Below the pieces are notes generated by a model that saw only the letters and a list, made by a program, of their open reading frames with translations, had not been told where the DNA came from and did not search any database. A DNA stretch of 64,000 nt, taken from positions 7,068,001 to 7,132,000 of the forward strand of contig NZ_CP030055.1 of the NCBI RefSeq assembly GCF_015291645.1, in the 5' to 3' direction. Below are positions 54,401-61,655 of the stretch, piece after piece. The stretch's first letter is position 1, and every line of letters starts with the position of its first letter. The stretch comes from Bradyrhizobium sp. CCBAU 53340 (GTDB lineage: Bacteria > Pseudomonadota > Alphaproteobacteria > Rhizobiales > Xanthobacteraceae). The translations under genes were made by a program, and so were the position numbers.

Positions 54401-54589
54401 ATCCGCCAACCGCTCGGCTACGCCATGGTCGGTGGTCTCGTCGTGAGCCAGGCGCTGACCTTGTTCACGACGCCCGTCGTCTATCTCTACCTCGACCGCT
54501 TCTCCAACGCGCTGTCACGCTGGATGGAGAAGAAGCCGGAGGCTGGGGTGGAGGTCGAGAGCGAAGAGCAGAAGGACGCCGCGGAGTGA
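51449..54589 (+). CDS. RND-family efflux transporter, MdtB/MdtC-like inner membrane protein
   Basis: The 1046-residue protein has 12 predicted helices in two repeats. Family marks are the opening SSPFIRYPIGTSLLMAGILFVGLVAYPLL, the proton-relay segment ALTIAVGFVVDDAIVMLENI with its two Asp, and LIGIVKKNGIMMVDFAI in the second half. Length fits HAE-1 pumps. These pumps need a membrane fusion protein and an outer membrane channel, but neither is present next to it. The ATG at 51449 lacks an obvious ribosome binding site, so a nearby alternative start is possible. Substrate is unknown. Confidence 0.93.
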   Translation: MQESISSPFIRYPIGTSLLMAGILFVGLVAYPLLPVAPLPQVDFPTIQVSASLPGGSPETMASSVAQPLERQLAQIPGITQMTSTSSLGSAAITIQFDLNRLIDAAANDVQAAINAASGQLPKNLPSPPTYRKVNPADSPIMILSATSDTLPLTTVSDRTDAQLAQQISQIPGVAQVFVGGQQKPSVRIQIDPAKLVAKGLSLEDVRSQIATATTDSPKGNIDGASRAYTVYANDQLLEPSQWQDVIIAYRNGAPLRIRDIGEAVSGPEDMKTAAWADGKRGVFLVIFKQPGANVIETVDRIKQKLPRLIAAIPPAISIKTISDRTITIRAAVDDVQITLMITIGLVVMVIFIFLRSFWATIIPSITVPLALLGACSLMWVFGYSLDNLSLMALTIAVGFVVDDAIVMLENITRYVERGENPVTAAYKGAAEIGFTIVSISISLVAVLIPLLLMGGIIGRLFREFAVTLSMAIFVSLVVSLSLTPMMASRFLRSDHEARHGRVYQWSERLFERLLGAYERGLDVALRHSLITLCVFFATVALSALLFILIPKGFFPQQDNGFLTAVSEMPQDISFAEMKRRQEELNAIVQADPAVDSIAMFIGGGGTALNSGRMYVTLKPIGERNANAQQIIARLRPKLAEVEGARLYMQASQDVRLGGRATRTQFEFTLQDANLSELNAWAPKILTEMKGLPELRDVATDQQTEGTTLQLTINRDTAARYGIQPQLIDDTLYDAFGQRQVTQYFTQTNSYHVVLEITPALQGRLDTLDKLYIKSPLTGEEVPLSVICSWNNVPVRPLAIAHQSQFPAVTISFNLAEGVALGQATVAVMRAVSEMGAPPTLSMSFQGTAQAFQQSLGTVPMLILAALVVVYLVLGVLYESYIHPLTILSTLPSAGVGAIAILMVSGFDFSLIALIGIILLIGIVKKNGIMMVDFAIAAEREQHLTPEQSIRQAALLRFRPIMMTTMAALLGGVPLMLGHGTGAEIRQPLGYAMVGGLVVSQALTLFTTPVVYLYLDRFSNALSRWMEKKPEAGVEVESEEQKDAAE

Positions 54590-54601
54590 GCCGGGCTGGC
54601 G

Positions 54602-56473
54602 TCAGCCCAGCCCCTGCAGCACCAGCCGGTTCAGCCTTGCCGCAAACGCAGCCGGATCCTCCGGCAGCTCGCCGTCCAGAATCTGCGCCTGTTCGAGCAG
54701 GAGCAGGCTGAGGTCATCGACCGTCTTGGAGCCGGCCTGCGCCCTGGTGATCGCCGTCACCATGGGATGGCGCAGATTGATCTCCAGGATCGGCTTGGTG
54801 CGCAAGCCGCGGTTCTGCTGCGCCAGGATGCGCTCGAGCTCGCGGCTCGGGCCCTGGCTGTCGGCGACGAGACAGGAGGCGGAACTGGTCAGGCGGGTCG
54901 AGGCCTTGACGTCGCTGACGCGCTCGCCGAGCGCTGCCTTGATCACCGCGATGGTGGCGGCCTCGTCCGCTGCGGGCTCGTCCTTCTTCTCGTCCTTCTC
55001 ATCGACACGCGGGATCAGGTCGAGATTGAGGTCGCCCTGGCTCAGCGACTTCAGCGGCTTGCCCTCGAACTCCGATGGCATCGAAGTCCAGAACGCATCG
55101 ACGGGATCGGACAACAGCAGCACCTCGATGCCGCGCGCGGCTGCGGCTTCCAGCCGCGGACTGGACTTCAGCCGCTCGATGCTGTCGCCGACGAGATAAT
55201 AGATCTCGGTCTGGTTCGGCTTGAAATCGGCGACGACGTCCTTGAGCGCGCGCTTCTCGCCGGTCGTGGTGGTGAAGCGCGACAGCGTGAGCAGCTTTTC
55301 GCGGCGCTCGAAATCCTCGTAAATGCCCTCTTTCAGCACCGCGCCGAAGGCATCCCAGATCTTGGCAAAATTCTCCGCATCCTTCTCGGCGAGGCTTTCG
55401 AGCTCGTTGACGACGCGTGTCGCCACCGCCTTGCGGATCTGCGCCAGCTGCGGGTTGTTCTGGAGCATCTCGCGCGAGATGTTGAGCGGAAGATCCTCGC
55501 TGTCGACGACGCCGCGGATGAAGCGCAGATATCCCGGCAGCAGGTCGGCATCATCGGTGATGAAGACGCGACGGACGTAGAGCTTGACGCGGCCCTTGCG
55601 GTTCGGCTCGAACAAATCGAACGGCTTTGTCGAGGGCGCAAACAGCAGCACCGCATAGGAGTATCGCCCCTCCGCACGATAGTGCAACGTCATTGCGGGA
55701 TCGTCAAAGGCGGACGCAATCTGCTGATAGGCCTTCTTGTAGTCTTCCGTCGAAAGCTCGGATTTCGAGCGCTGCCACAGCGCGCTCGCCGAGTTGATCT
55801 GGCGCGGCTCGCCTTCTTCCGGCACCAGTTCGATGGGAAACAGGATGTTGTCGGAATAGGCGCCGACGATGCGTTCGATCTCGTAAGTCTCGAGATATTT
55901 TTTCGCGTCGTCCTTCAAGTGCAGGACGATCTCGGTGCCGCGCACGACGCGCGAGGCTTCCTCATCGCTGGCGCGCGCGATCTCGAAGCCGGAGCCGCCC
56001 GATGACGTCCAGGTCCAGACGTCGCTCTCGCCGGCGCGGCGGCTGCCGACCACGATCTTCTCGGCGACCATGAAGGCGGAATAGAAACCAACGCCGAACT
56101 GGCCGATCAGGCCGAGGCCGTCCTTGGCCTCCTTCAGCTTCGAGACGAAGGCCTTGGTGCCGGAGCGGGCGATGGTGCCGAGATGGTCGATCAGCTCCTG
56201 CCGCTCCATGCCGATGCCGTTGTCGGCGATCGTGAGCGTTCCGGCCGCCTTGTTCGGGATGATGCGGATCTTGAGCGCGTCGCCCTCGCCCAGCAGGTCC
56301 GGATTGGCGATCGCCTCGTAGCGCAACTTGTCGCAGGCATCCGAGGCGTTGGAGACGAGCTCGCGCAGGAAAATGTCGGTCTCCGAATAGACCGAATGCA
56401 CCATCAGGTGCAAAAGCTCGGAAACCTCGGCCTGGAAAGGCTGCGTATGCGTGGCCGTATCGGACGTCGTCAT
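54602..56473 (-). CDS. htpG: Molecular chaperone HtpG (Hsp90)
   Basis: The 623-residue chaperone carries the GHKL ATPase motifs [35 protein letters not shown] and GTEIVLHL, then the middle and dimerisation domains. It acts in the cytoplasm on late folding intermediates and stress-labile clients. A sigma32-like promoter is found upstream. The length equals that of the E. coli protein (624). It stands between the RND pump gene, which converges, and an exported protein gene on the same strand, separated by a terminator. Confidence 0.97.
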   Translation of the reverse strand: MTTSDTATHTQPFQAEVSELLHLMVHSVYSETDIFLRELVSNASDACDKLRYEAIANPDLLGEGDALKIRIIPNKAAGTLTIADNGIGMERQELIDHLGTIARSGTKAFVSKLKEAKDGLGLIGQFGVGFYSAFMVAEKIVVGSRRAGESDVWTWTSSGGSGFEIARASDEEASRVVRGTEIVLHLKDDAKKYLETYEIERIVGAYSDNILFPIELVPEEGEPRQINSASALWQRSKSELSTEDYKKAYQQIASAFDDPAMTLHYRAEGRYSYAVLLFAPSTKPFDLFEPNRKGRVKLYVRRVFITDDADLLPGYLRFIRGVVDSEDLPLNISREMLQNNPQLAQIRKAVATRVVNELESLAEKDAENFAKIWDAFGAVLKEGIYEDFERREKLLTLSRFTTTTGEKRALKDVVADFKPNQTEIYYLVGDSIERLKSSPRLEAAAARGIEVLLLSDPVDAFWTSMPSEFEGKPLKSLSQGDLNLDLIPRVDEKDEKKDEPAADEAATIAVIKAALGERVSDVKASTRLTSSASCLVADSQGPSRELERILAQQNRGLRTKPILEINLRHPMVTAITRAQAGSKTVDDLSLLLLEQAQILDGELPEDPAAFAARLNRLVLQGLG

Positions 56474-56510
56474 GCGTTTACCCGGTCAATCGGAAATGGA
56501 GAAAGCCGGG

Positions 56511-56538
56511 ATATAACGCGGTGGGACAGGGGATCAAG
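56511..56538 (-). promoter_or_regulatory. htpG: Candidate RpoH (sigma32) heat-shock promoter of htpG
   Basis: On the minus strand, CTTGATC is followed by CGTTATAT, with 16 bases between CTTG and CGTTATAT. This fits the CTTG / C-x-x-x-A-T-x-T pattern of heat shock promoters, and the position 38 bases before the start codon is right. Confidence 0.55.
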
Positions 56539-56543
56539 TGGAC

Positions 56544-56582
56544 GTGCAAAACCGCCCTCCCAAAAGGAGCGCGGTTTTGCAC
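56544..56582 (-). terminator. Strong bidirectional-type hairpin terminator
   Basis: GTGCAAAACCGC at 56544-56555 and GCGGTTTTGCAC at 56571-56582 are exact reverse complements, and the inner CTCC/GGAG adds more pairs. A/T blocks lie in the stem, as in bidirectional terminators. It isolates htpG from the gene before it. Confidence 0.85.
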
Positions 56583-56597
56583 GGGGGCCGACGCGGA

Positions 56598-57029
56598 TCA
56601 GGTCACGCAGCGGCCGGGTTGGAGCAGTTTGGCGACCTCGGTCAGGGAACTGACCATCGGCTCGCAGGCGATCGTCGGCTTGCGGCCAGGCTTCAGCATC
56701 GAGGGGGCGGGCTTGGCGTTGCCGGTCTCGATGACCGCGGGGACGCGGAGCAGCACCGACGTGTCGGGCAGGTCGTTCAGCCGCATCGAGACGGTGCGGG
56801 TGGGAACCGCCGCCGGCTTCAGGTCGGCGAGCCGGTCGGACTTACCGGTGCGGTTGACGTTGTGACCTGGCAGGTTGCGACCTGAGGTTCGGCCCGGCTG
56901 GTCGGCGACCGCCTCCCAGCGGTCGGCCAGATCATGGCCGGAAGCCAGTTGCACGGCGCCCACCTGAACGGCACCAAGCGTCGCGGCGATGGCGACGGCA
57001 CCAAGAAAAACCTTTTGAATCTGTGACAT
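56598..57029 (-). CDS. Exported protein of unknown function
   Basis: The 143-residue product has an N-terminal hydrophobic segment (MSQIQKVFLGAVAIAATLGA) that may act as a signal peptide. The remainder is mostly polar, with a conserved-looking end (KPTIACEPMVSSLTEVAKLLQPGRCVT) that has two Cys. GAGGG lies before the ATG at 57029. Similar proteins exist in Bradyrhizobium but have no assigned domain. Possibly a periplasmic protein. Confidence 0.65.
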   Translation of the reverse strand: MSQIQKVFLGAVAIAATLGAVQVGAVQLASGHDLADRWEAVADQPGRTSGRNLPGHNVNRTGKSDRLADLKPAAVPTRTVSMRLNDLPDTSVLLRVPAVIETGNAKPAPSMLKPGRKPTIACEPMVSSLTEVAKLLQPGRCVT

Positions 57030-57162
57030 GGCTGTCGGTCCCTCGCCCCATGGCGATCGCGGGAACAACGCGAGGGAAGGATCGGAGTTTCCCAGGCGTT
57101 AAGATCACTTAACCGTGTGCGAAAAAAAGCACCGCCTCAGAAAAATTTTGCAACCGCCTGGA

Positions 57163-57186
57163 ACGACTCCCGCAGATGGGAGTCGT
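57163..57186. repeat. Perfect short hairpin, ACGACTCCC / GGGAGTCGT
   Basis: Nine-base arms with a six-base loop. It stands about 115 bases after the LprI-like gene stop on the minus strand and has no T tract. It may be a weak terminator or a processing signal. Confidence 0.55.
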
Positions 57187-57299
57187 CTCAACAGCCGGCT
57201 ATTCCCCCCTGCCCCATAAGCCGGCGACGTAGGGCGCGACTGTGGTGATGCCAGTCGCGCCTTACTTTTATCTGGGGCCAGCCTGTGACCCGAACCGAA

Positions 57300-58154
57300 C
57301 TATGGGGTCTTCCCCGCTGAAGACGATTCAGGCCGCCTGAGATCCGCCGGAGGATAATTCGGCGCGAGCAGGCAATCCTGCATCCAGGGTTCATCATAAC
57401 CAGCCGGGCCATCGGGGTCATATTTCCAGAGGCTGCCGGCGCGCGGCGGAGCGAGATCGCCGGCCGATATCTGAGGGTTCGTGTCCCAGTGAGCGGCCGC
57501 CCCGATGTCGGGTTCTGGGCAGCTATGCCCCGCATAGCCTGTATAACAACTCGCGACTGGCTTGGGTTCGCCATTCGTCACAACGCTGACGAGCCGTCGC
57601 TCGGTCGTATGCCCGCTGGTCCACTCCTCTCCGACGCTACAGACTCGGTCCTTGTGCTGGCGATGCGTGGCGATCCAGCAAGCATACTCCCAATGACCAT
57701 AGCGCGGAGGCATGAAATCGCAGGGACCTTCATAGCCTGCGAACGGTCCACCGCCGTCCTTGGACGCGACTTTCCGCTGTAGCTCCATCGTGCGGATCGG
57801 TGCGTTGCCTTTCAAGAAACCGAGACGATCCTTCGTGACCTTCAGCAACACCTTGCGATCGTCGGGTTCTTCGTCTTGCTCTCCATCAATCCTCGGGACG
57901 CCGCGCGACCGCGCCTCGATCCATCGTCGTTGGCTGCGGATGAGAGCTTCGTGGAAGTCCGGGTCCGTGGTCCGACGCAGCAACGCGAAATAGGCGGCGC
58001 TCATCTCCTCGTCGGCCTGCTTCGCCTCTGGAAAAGCACAAATGAGCTTGTCCGCCTTCAGCGAGGCCTTGGCACAGTCCAGCGCATACAGAGGGGACGA
58101 AGAAACGACAGCGCAGGCGACCAAAGCCAGAGCGGAAACGAATGTCATGGCCAT
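57300..58154 (-). CDS. Exported LprI/DUF1311-like protein with a long C-terminal extension
   Basis: The 284-residue protein has a signal peptide (MAMTFVSALALVACAVVSSS) and a DUF1311/LprI-type domain at about 25-120: FDCAKASLKADKLICAFPEA-like with its Cys pair, DEEMSAAYFALLRR, and RSQRRWIEARSRG. LprI proteins can inhibit lysozyme. The remaining part (about 125-284) is Cys-containing and has no recognised family. The start at 58154 (or 58148) is the signal-peptide ATG. It follows the SnoaL-like gene after 7 bases. Confidence 0.78.
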   Translation of the reverse strand: MAMTFVSALALVACAVVSSSPLYALDCAKASLKADKLICAFPEAKQADEEMSAAYFALLRRTTDPDFHEALIRSQRRWIEARSRGVPRIDGEQDEEPDDRKVLLKVTKDRLGFLKGNAPIRTMELQRKVASKDGGGPFAGYEGPCDFMPPRYGHWEYACWIATHRQHKDRVCSVGEEWTSGHTTERRLVSVVTNGEPKPVASCYTGYAGHSCPEPDIGAAAHWDTNPQISAGDLAPPRAGSLWKYDPDGPAGYDEPWMQDCLLAPNYPPADLRRPESSSAGKTP

Positions 58155-58161
58155 CCGCGGC

Positions 58162-58761
58162 TCACTTCGTCTTCCCCGCCAGCCAGTCCCGCCCCTCGCC
58201 ATAGAGCTTCTCGACCTCGGGGCCGATGAGGCCGGGCATGTCGCGCTTGACCTTGTAGCCGATCAGCTCCTGCATGTAGGCGAGGTGGCGGTAGCCTTCG
58301 GGGAGCGCGGCGAGCACTTTTTGATCGAGTTGAAGCATCGCGGCGGGGTTGACCGGGTCGATCCGGTCCTTCTCGTAAATCGGTTGGCGGCGGACGATGC
58401 CCCACTGGCCCTTTCGCTTCTCCAGGAAATCGTAGAAGCGGCCGGTGCAGACGACATCGCAGAGCACGTCGTGCACCAAGGCACGCTGCGAGATCGTCAT
58501 CTTGGTCTGCGCAATGGCCCGCTCGCCCGACAGGTCGATGCTGGTACCACCGAGGAAATGCAGGATGCGCACGCCCTTGGCAAAGCCCTCCTGGCTGACC
58601 CGCATGAACTCCCGCGCCGGCCCCTGAAACCAGGTGGCGGACATCCAGCCCTCTTCGTGCCAGACGGCGGCAAATCGCTCCCAATCGCCGGCATCGCGCC
58701 ACACCGCCCAATTCTCGACGAGGTCGCGGATGGCGAGGCGATCGAGAAGTTGCTGATCCAT
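58162..58761 (-). CDS. NTF2/SnoaL-like protein
   Basis: The 199-residue protein has the cone-shaped NTF2-like layout: helices at the start (LLDRLAIRDLVENWAVWRDAGDWERFAAVWHEEGWM), then beta strands with ILHFLGGTSIDL and VCTGRFYDFLEKRKGQWGIVRRQPIYE. Members are small-molecule isomerases, dehydratases or binding proteins. GGAG precedes the ATG at 58761. The exact chemistry is not evident, and it is likely in one operon with the LprI-like gene. Confidence 0.82.
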   Translation of the reverse strand: MDQQLLDRLAIRDLVENWAVWRDAGDWERFAAVWHEEGWMSATWFQGPAREFMRVSQEGFAKGVRILHFLGGTSIDLSGERAIAQTKMTISQRALVHDVLCDVVCTGRFYDFLEKRKGQWGIVRRQPIYEKDRIDPVNPAAMLQLDQKVLAALPEGYRHLAYMQELIGYKVKRDMPGLIGPEVEKLYGEGRDWLAGKTK

Positions 58762-58933
58762 GGGCGCGTCTCCAATTCAGTGCAATAAGCGAGGTATGAG
58801 CGGCGAACGCGACGCTCGTCAAGCAGACGCGAAAAATCCGGCGCGCCTCGCAGCACGCCGGATTGGATCGTCTTTGCCAGATGGACCGCGGCCTCTTAGG
58901 CCGCAGCCGCCTTGTTATGACGCGGCCACCGTC

Positions 58934-59740
58934 TTATGCCGCCGGCGCCTTTGGCGTGCGGTTGCGCGAGTTGCGCTGGAAGAACAGCGCCTGGCTCGCC
59001 ACCGCCGACACCATCGCGGGCTGGAACGGCTTCGAGATCAGGAAGGCCGGCTCCGGGCGTTCGCCGGTGAGGAAACGCTCGGGATAGGCGGTGATGAACA
59101 CGACAGGAACCTCGAAGGTGCGGAGCAGCTCGTTGACCGCATCGAGGCCCGACGAGCCGTCGGCGAGCTGGATGTCGGCGAGGATGAGGCCGGGCCGCTT
59201 GTTCTTGGCCAGCGCCACCGCGTCGGCATGGGTGCGCGCGACGCCCACGACATTGTGACCGAGATTCTTCACCAGGCTCTCGAGGTCCATGGCGATGAAG
59301 GTCTCGTCCTCGATGATCAGGACGTCGGTTGCGATCTCCGCCGCCATCTCGCGGCCGGCAGCATCGGCCAGGCGCCGCGTCTCGGCGACATCGGTTGCGA
59401 GGATGTAGGCGACTTCCTCCTCCGAGAATCCTTCGAGCGAGAGCAACAGGAAGGCCTGCCGCGGCAGCGGCGTGATGTTGGACAGTCGCCGCTCCGGCGG
59501 CATCGGCAGCGTCGCCACCTCGGCATCGTCATTCACGGAGACGGAATTCCAGATCTGGGTGAACAGCCGAAACAGGCCGGCCCGCGGCCCATGGGTCTCG
59601 TCGAGCACGCTGGGATCCCCGAGCATGGCTTCCAACATGGCTGCGACATAGGCGTCGCCGGAGGCCTGGCTGCCCGTCAGGGCGCGCGCATACCGGCGCA
59701 ACAGCGGCAAGTGTTCAGCAACGAGCTGTGAACGGGACAT
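58934..59740 (-). CDS. phyR: General stress response regulator PhyR
   Basis: The 268-residue protein has a sigma-factor-like N-terminal domain (about 1-130, including MLEAMLGDPS and the sigma4-like PRQAFLLLSLEGFSEEEVAYIL) joined to a receiver domain. The phosphorylation site is Asp189 in ILADIQLADGSSG, with acidic residues Glu144/Asp145 and a Lys in SKPFQP. When phosphorylated it binds NepR and frees EcfG. GGAG precedes the ATG at 59740. The divergent nepR-ecfG genes confirm the identity. Confidence 0.96.
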   Translation of the reverse strand: MSRSQLVAEHLPLLRRYARALTGSQASGDAYVAAMLEAMLGDPSVLDETHGPRAGLFRLFTQIWNSVSVNDDAEVATLPMPPERRLSNITPLPRQAFLLLSLEGFSEEEVAYILATDVAETRRLADAAGREMAAEIATDVLIIEDETFIAMDLESLVKNLGHNVVGVARTHADAVALAKNKRPGLILADIQLADGSSGLDAVNELLRTFEVPVVFITAYPERFLTGERPEPAFLISKPFQPAMVSAVASQALFFQRNSRNRTPKAPAA

Positions 59741-59782
59741 CCCCACTCCATTCATCATCGGACCAACCTTGCAGAACCAGGC

Positions 59783-59806
59783 AACGTGAGGGGAGGCCCG
59801 GGTTCC
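59783..59806 (-). promoter_or_regulatory. phyR: Candidate EcfG-dependent promoter of phyR
   Basis: On the minus strand GGAAC and CGTT are separated by 15 bases, with CGTT 43 bases before the phyR start. This fits the EcfG consensus GGAAC-N16/17-GTT and suggests positive feedback on phyR. The spacing is slightly short if counted to CGTT. Confidence 0.55.
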
Positions 59807-59837
59807 CCTGCTGTAGCAGACTACGCCCCAGGACAAG

Positions 59838-59864
59838 AAAAGTTCCGCAGAGGTGGGAACTTTT
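59838..59864. repeat. Perfect inverted repeat AAAAGTTCC / GGAACTTTT between phyR and nepR
   Basis: Arms at 59838-59846 and 59856-59864. Each arm contains GGAAC in one direction, so it may supply two outward-facing -35 boxes for EcfG; a CGTA lies 16 bases beyond the left one on the minus strand. The -10 for nepR on the plus strand is weak. Confidence 0.7.
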
Positions 59865-59962
59865 TATCGAACCTGGAATTGTGCCTATCCAGGGAACGGC
59901 TCCCGGTTGAGAAAATTTCTCTATTTTGCAGTCACTTAACTCGGGGAAACGTGGAACAGGTC

Positions 59963-60196
59963 ATGAAAGATCTCAAGTCTCAAGCCAGCAAAAGCACGAC
60001 CCCCGGCAAGGGAGGGCTCACACCGGAGATCCAATCCCGGATTGGGCACCAATTGCGCGCCATGTACGACGACGTCGTACGGCAAGGGGTTCCGGACCGG
60101 TTCGCGGAGCTCATCAAAAAGCTTGATGCGCCGGGAGGCGGGTCCCAAAACGAGAATGGAGCTGGGGGCTCCAACGACAACCATGGGAGGGATTAA
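59963..60196 (+). CDS. nepR: Anti-sigma factor NepR
   Basis: The 77-residue protein contains the two NepR helices: TPEIQSRIGHQLRAMYDDVV and PDRFAELIKKLD. It binds the ECF sigma factor EcfG and keeps it inactive until PhyR is phosphorylated. The N and C termini are flexible and rich in Ser, Gly and Asn. The ATG at 59963 is preferred; a GTG at 59951 has a GGGGA before it. Its stop overlaps the ecfG start (TAATG). Confidence 0.95.
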   Translation: MKDLKSQASKSTTPGKGGLTPEIQSRIGHQLRAMYDDVVRQGVPDRFAELIKKLDAPGGGSQNENGAGGSNDNHGRD

Positions 60197-60744
60197 TGCC
60201 TCTCACGAACTCCCTGCGTGACGACATCCTCGCGGCCGTGCCGAGCCTGCGCGCGTTTGCGATCTCGCTCAGCGGCAATGCGGACCGCGCCGACGATTTG
60301 GTGCAAGAGACGCTGCTCCGCGCGCTCGCCAACATCGATTCGTTCCAGCCTGGCTCCAACCTGCCGGCATGGCTGTTCACGATCCTGCGCAACCTGTTCC
60401 GCTCCGACTATCGCAAGCGGCGGCGCGAGGTCGAGGACGCCGAGGGCAACTATGCCAAAACACTGAAGACGCAGCCCTCGCAGAACGCCCATCTTGAATT
60501 CGAGGAGTTTCGCTCCGCGCTCGACAAGCTTCCGCAGGACCAGCGCGAAGCCTTGATCCTGGTCGGGGCCTCCGGCTTCTCCTATGAAGATGCGGCCTCG
60601 ATCTGCGGCTGCGCGGTCGGCACCATCAAGAGCCGCGTCAATCGCGCCCGCTCCAAGCTCGCCGCGCTGCTCTATGTCGACGGCGCCGAGGACTTCGGCC
60701 CCGATGAGACCGTGCGCGCCGTGATCGGCGGCAGCGGCGGATAG
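60196..60744 (+). CDS. ecfG: ECF sigma factor EcfG (general stress response)
   Basis: The 182-residue sigma factor has region 2 (RADDLVQETLLRALANIDSF, PAWLFTILRNLFRSDYRKRR) and region 4 (LPQDQREALILVGASGFSYE, CGCAVGTIKSRVNRARSKLA). It directs RNA polymerase to GGAAC-type promoters in stress. It is translationally coupled to nepR. PhyR is divergent, so the full switch is encoded in 1.8 kb. Confidence 0.96.
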   Translation: MPLTNSLRDDILAAVPSLRAFAISLSGNADRADDLVQETLLRALANIDSFQPGSNLPAWLFTILRNLFRSDYRKRRREVEDAEGNYAKTLKTQPSQNAHLEFEEFRSALDKLPQDQREALILVGASGFSYEDAASICGCAVGTIKSRVNRARSKLAALLYVDGAEDFGPDETVRAVIGGSGG

Positions 60745-60768
60745 CGCGTCAATCGACCCGGACGATGT

Positions 60769-60799
60769 GAAGGCGGCCGTTTACGCGGCCGTCCTTTCA
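60769..60799. terminator. Hairpin between convergent ecfG and nitroreductase genes
   Basis: AAGGCGGCCG-TTTACG-CGGCCGTCCTTTC: a strong stem with one bulge. Short A and T runs flank it, so it could end both transcripts. Confidence 0.7.
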
Positions 60800-60808
60800 C
60801 ATGTCTGA

Positions 60809-61522
60809 TCAGTGGTCGACGAACGTCACCGTGTCAGCGACTGATGCGCGTGAGGTGCGGTAACTGTTGACCTTGTGCGCATGATCGGCATAGCCGAACG
60901 AGATGCCGCAGACGACACGGCGGTCGTCGGACAGGTTGAATTGGCGGCGTATCAGGCCGGAATGGCGCGCCAGCGCGGCCTGCGGAATCGTGCCTAGGCC
61001 GAGCGCCTGGGCCGCGAGCATGAAATTGCTGACATACGCCCCACAGTCGATCGCGCCATAGATGCCGAGCGGCTCGTTGGTGTGGATGATCGCGACGTGC
61101 GGCGCGCCGAAGAAATTGTAATTCTCCAGCGCCTGCTTGGCGTAACCCATCTTGTCGCCGCGTGGGATGCCGAGCGTATTGTAGAGCTGAAAACCGCTCT
61201 CGCGGCGGCGCTCAAGATAGACCCCGACATATTCGCGCGGCGGGGTGAAGTCATAATCGTCGCCAAGGCCACCTGAGGCCTCCTTGTAGATCAGCTGGCG
61301 GAAGCGTTCCTTGGCCTCGCCGCTGGCGATGATCACCTGCCAGGGCTGGCTGTTGCACCAGGACGCTGTGCGCTGCGCCGTCGTCAGCACATGCTCGATG
61401 GTGGCGCGATCGACCTCCTTGGGCAGGAAGGCGCGCACGGAGTAACGCTCGTTGAGGAGTTCTTCGAGCACGCCAATGCGGTCGTCGCTCGAGTAACGGG
61501 CATTGGGTACTTTGGCGTCCAT
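60809..61522 (-). CDS. Nitroreductase family protein
   Basis: The 237-residue FMN protein has the nitroreductase start (ERYSVRAFLPKEVDRATIEH), the FMN-binding TASWCNSQPWQVIIA, and the C-terminal AAQALGLGTIPQAALARH and DRRVVCGISFGYAD. It should reduce nitro groups, quinones or related compounds with NAD(P)H. Convergent with ecfG; whether it belongs to the stress regulon is not shown by its promoter. Confidence 0.9.
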   Translation of the reverse strand: MDAKVPNARYSSDDRIGVLEELLNERYSVRAFLPKEVDRATIEHVLTTAQRTASWCNSQPWQVIIASGEAKERFRQLIYKEASGGLGDDYDFTPPREYVGVYLERRRESGFQLYNTLGIPRGDKMGYAKQALENYNFFGAPHVAIIHTNEPLGIYGAIDCGAYVSNFMLAAQALGLGTIPQAALARHSGLIRRQFNLSDDRRVVCGISFGYADHAHKVNSYRTSRASVADTVTFVDH

Positions 61523-61538
61523 CAGTTTGCTCGCTCTC

Positions 61539-61632
61539 GTAGGGTGGGCAAAGGCGCGACAGCGCCGTGCCCACCGACAGACTTACCTCAGAGCATCTGT
61601 ATATGGTGGGCACGCTTCGCTTCGCCCACCCT
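61539..61632. repeat. Palindromic repeat, GTAGGGTGGGCAAAGGCGC class
   Basis: The outer arms AGGGTGGGCAAAGGCG and CGCTTCGCCCACCCT and the inner pair CGTGCCCACC / GGTGGGCACG form a nested palindrome of 94 bases. It is the same family as 34532-34633. It lies between the nitroreductase start and the acyl-CoA dehydrogenase end, both on the minus strand. Confidence 0.8.
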
Positions 61633-61655
61633 AAAAGATGCGGCGAGAGTATAGA

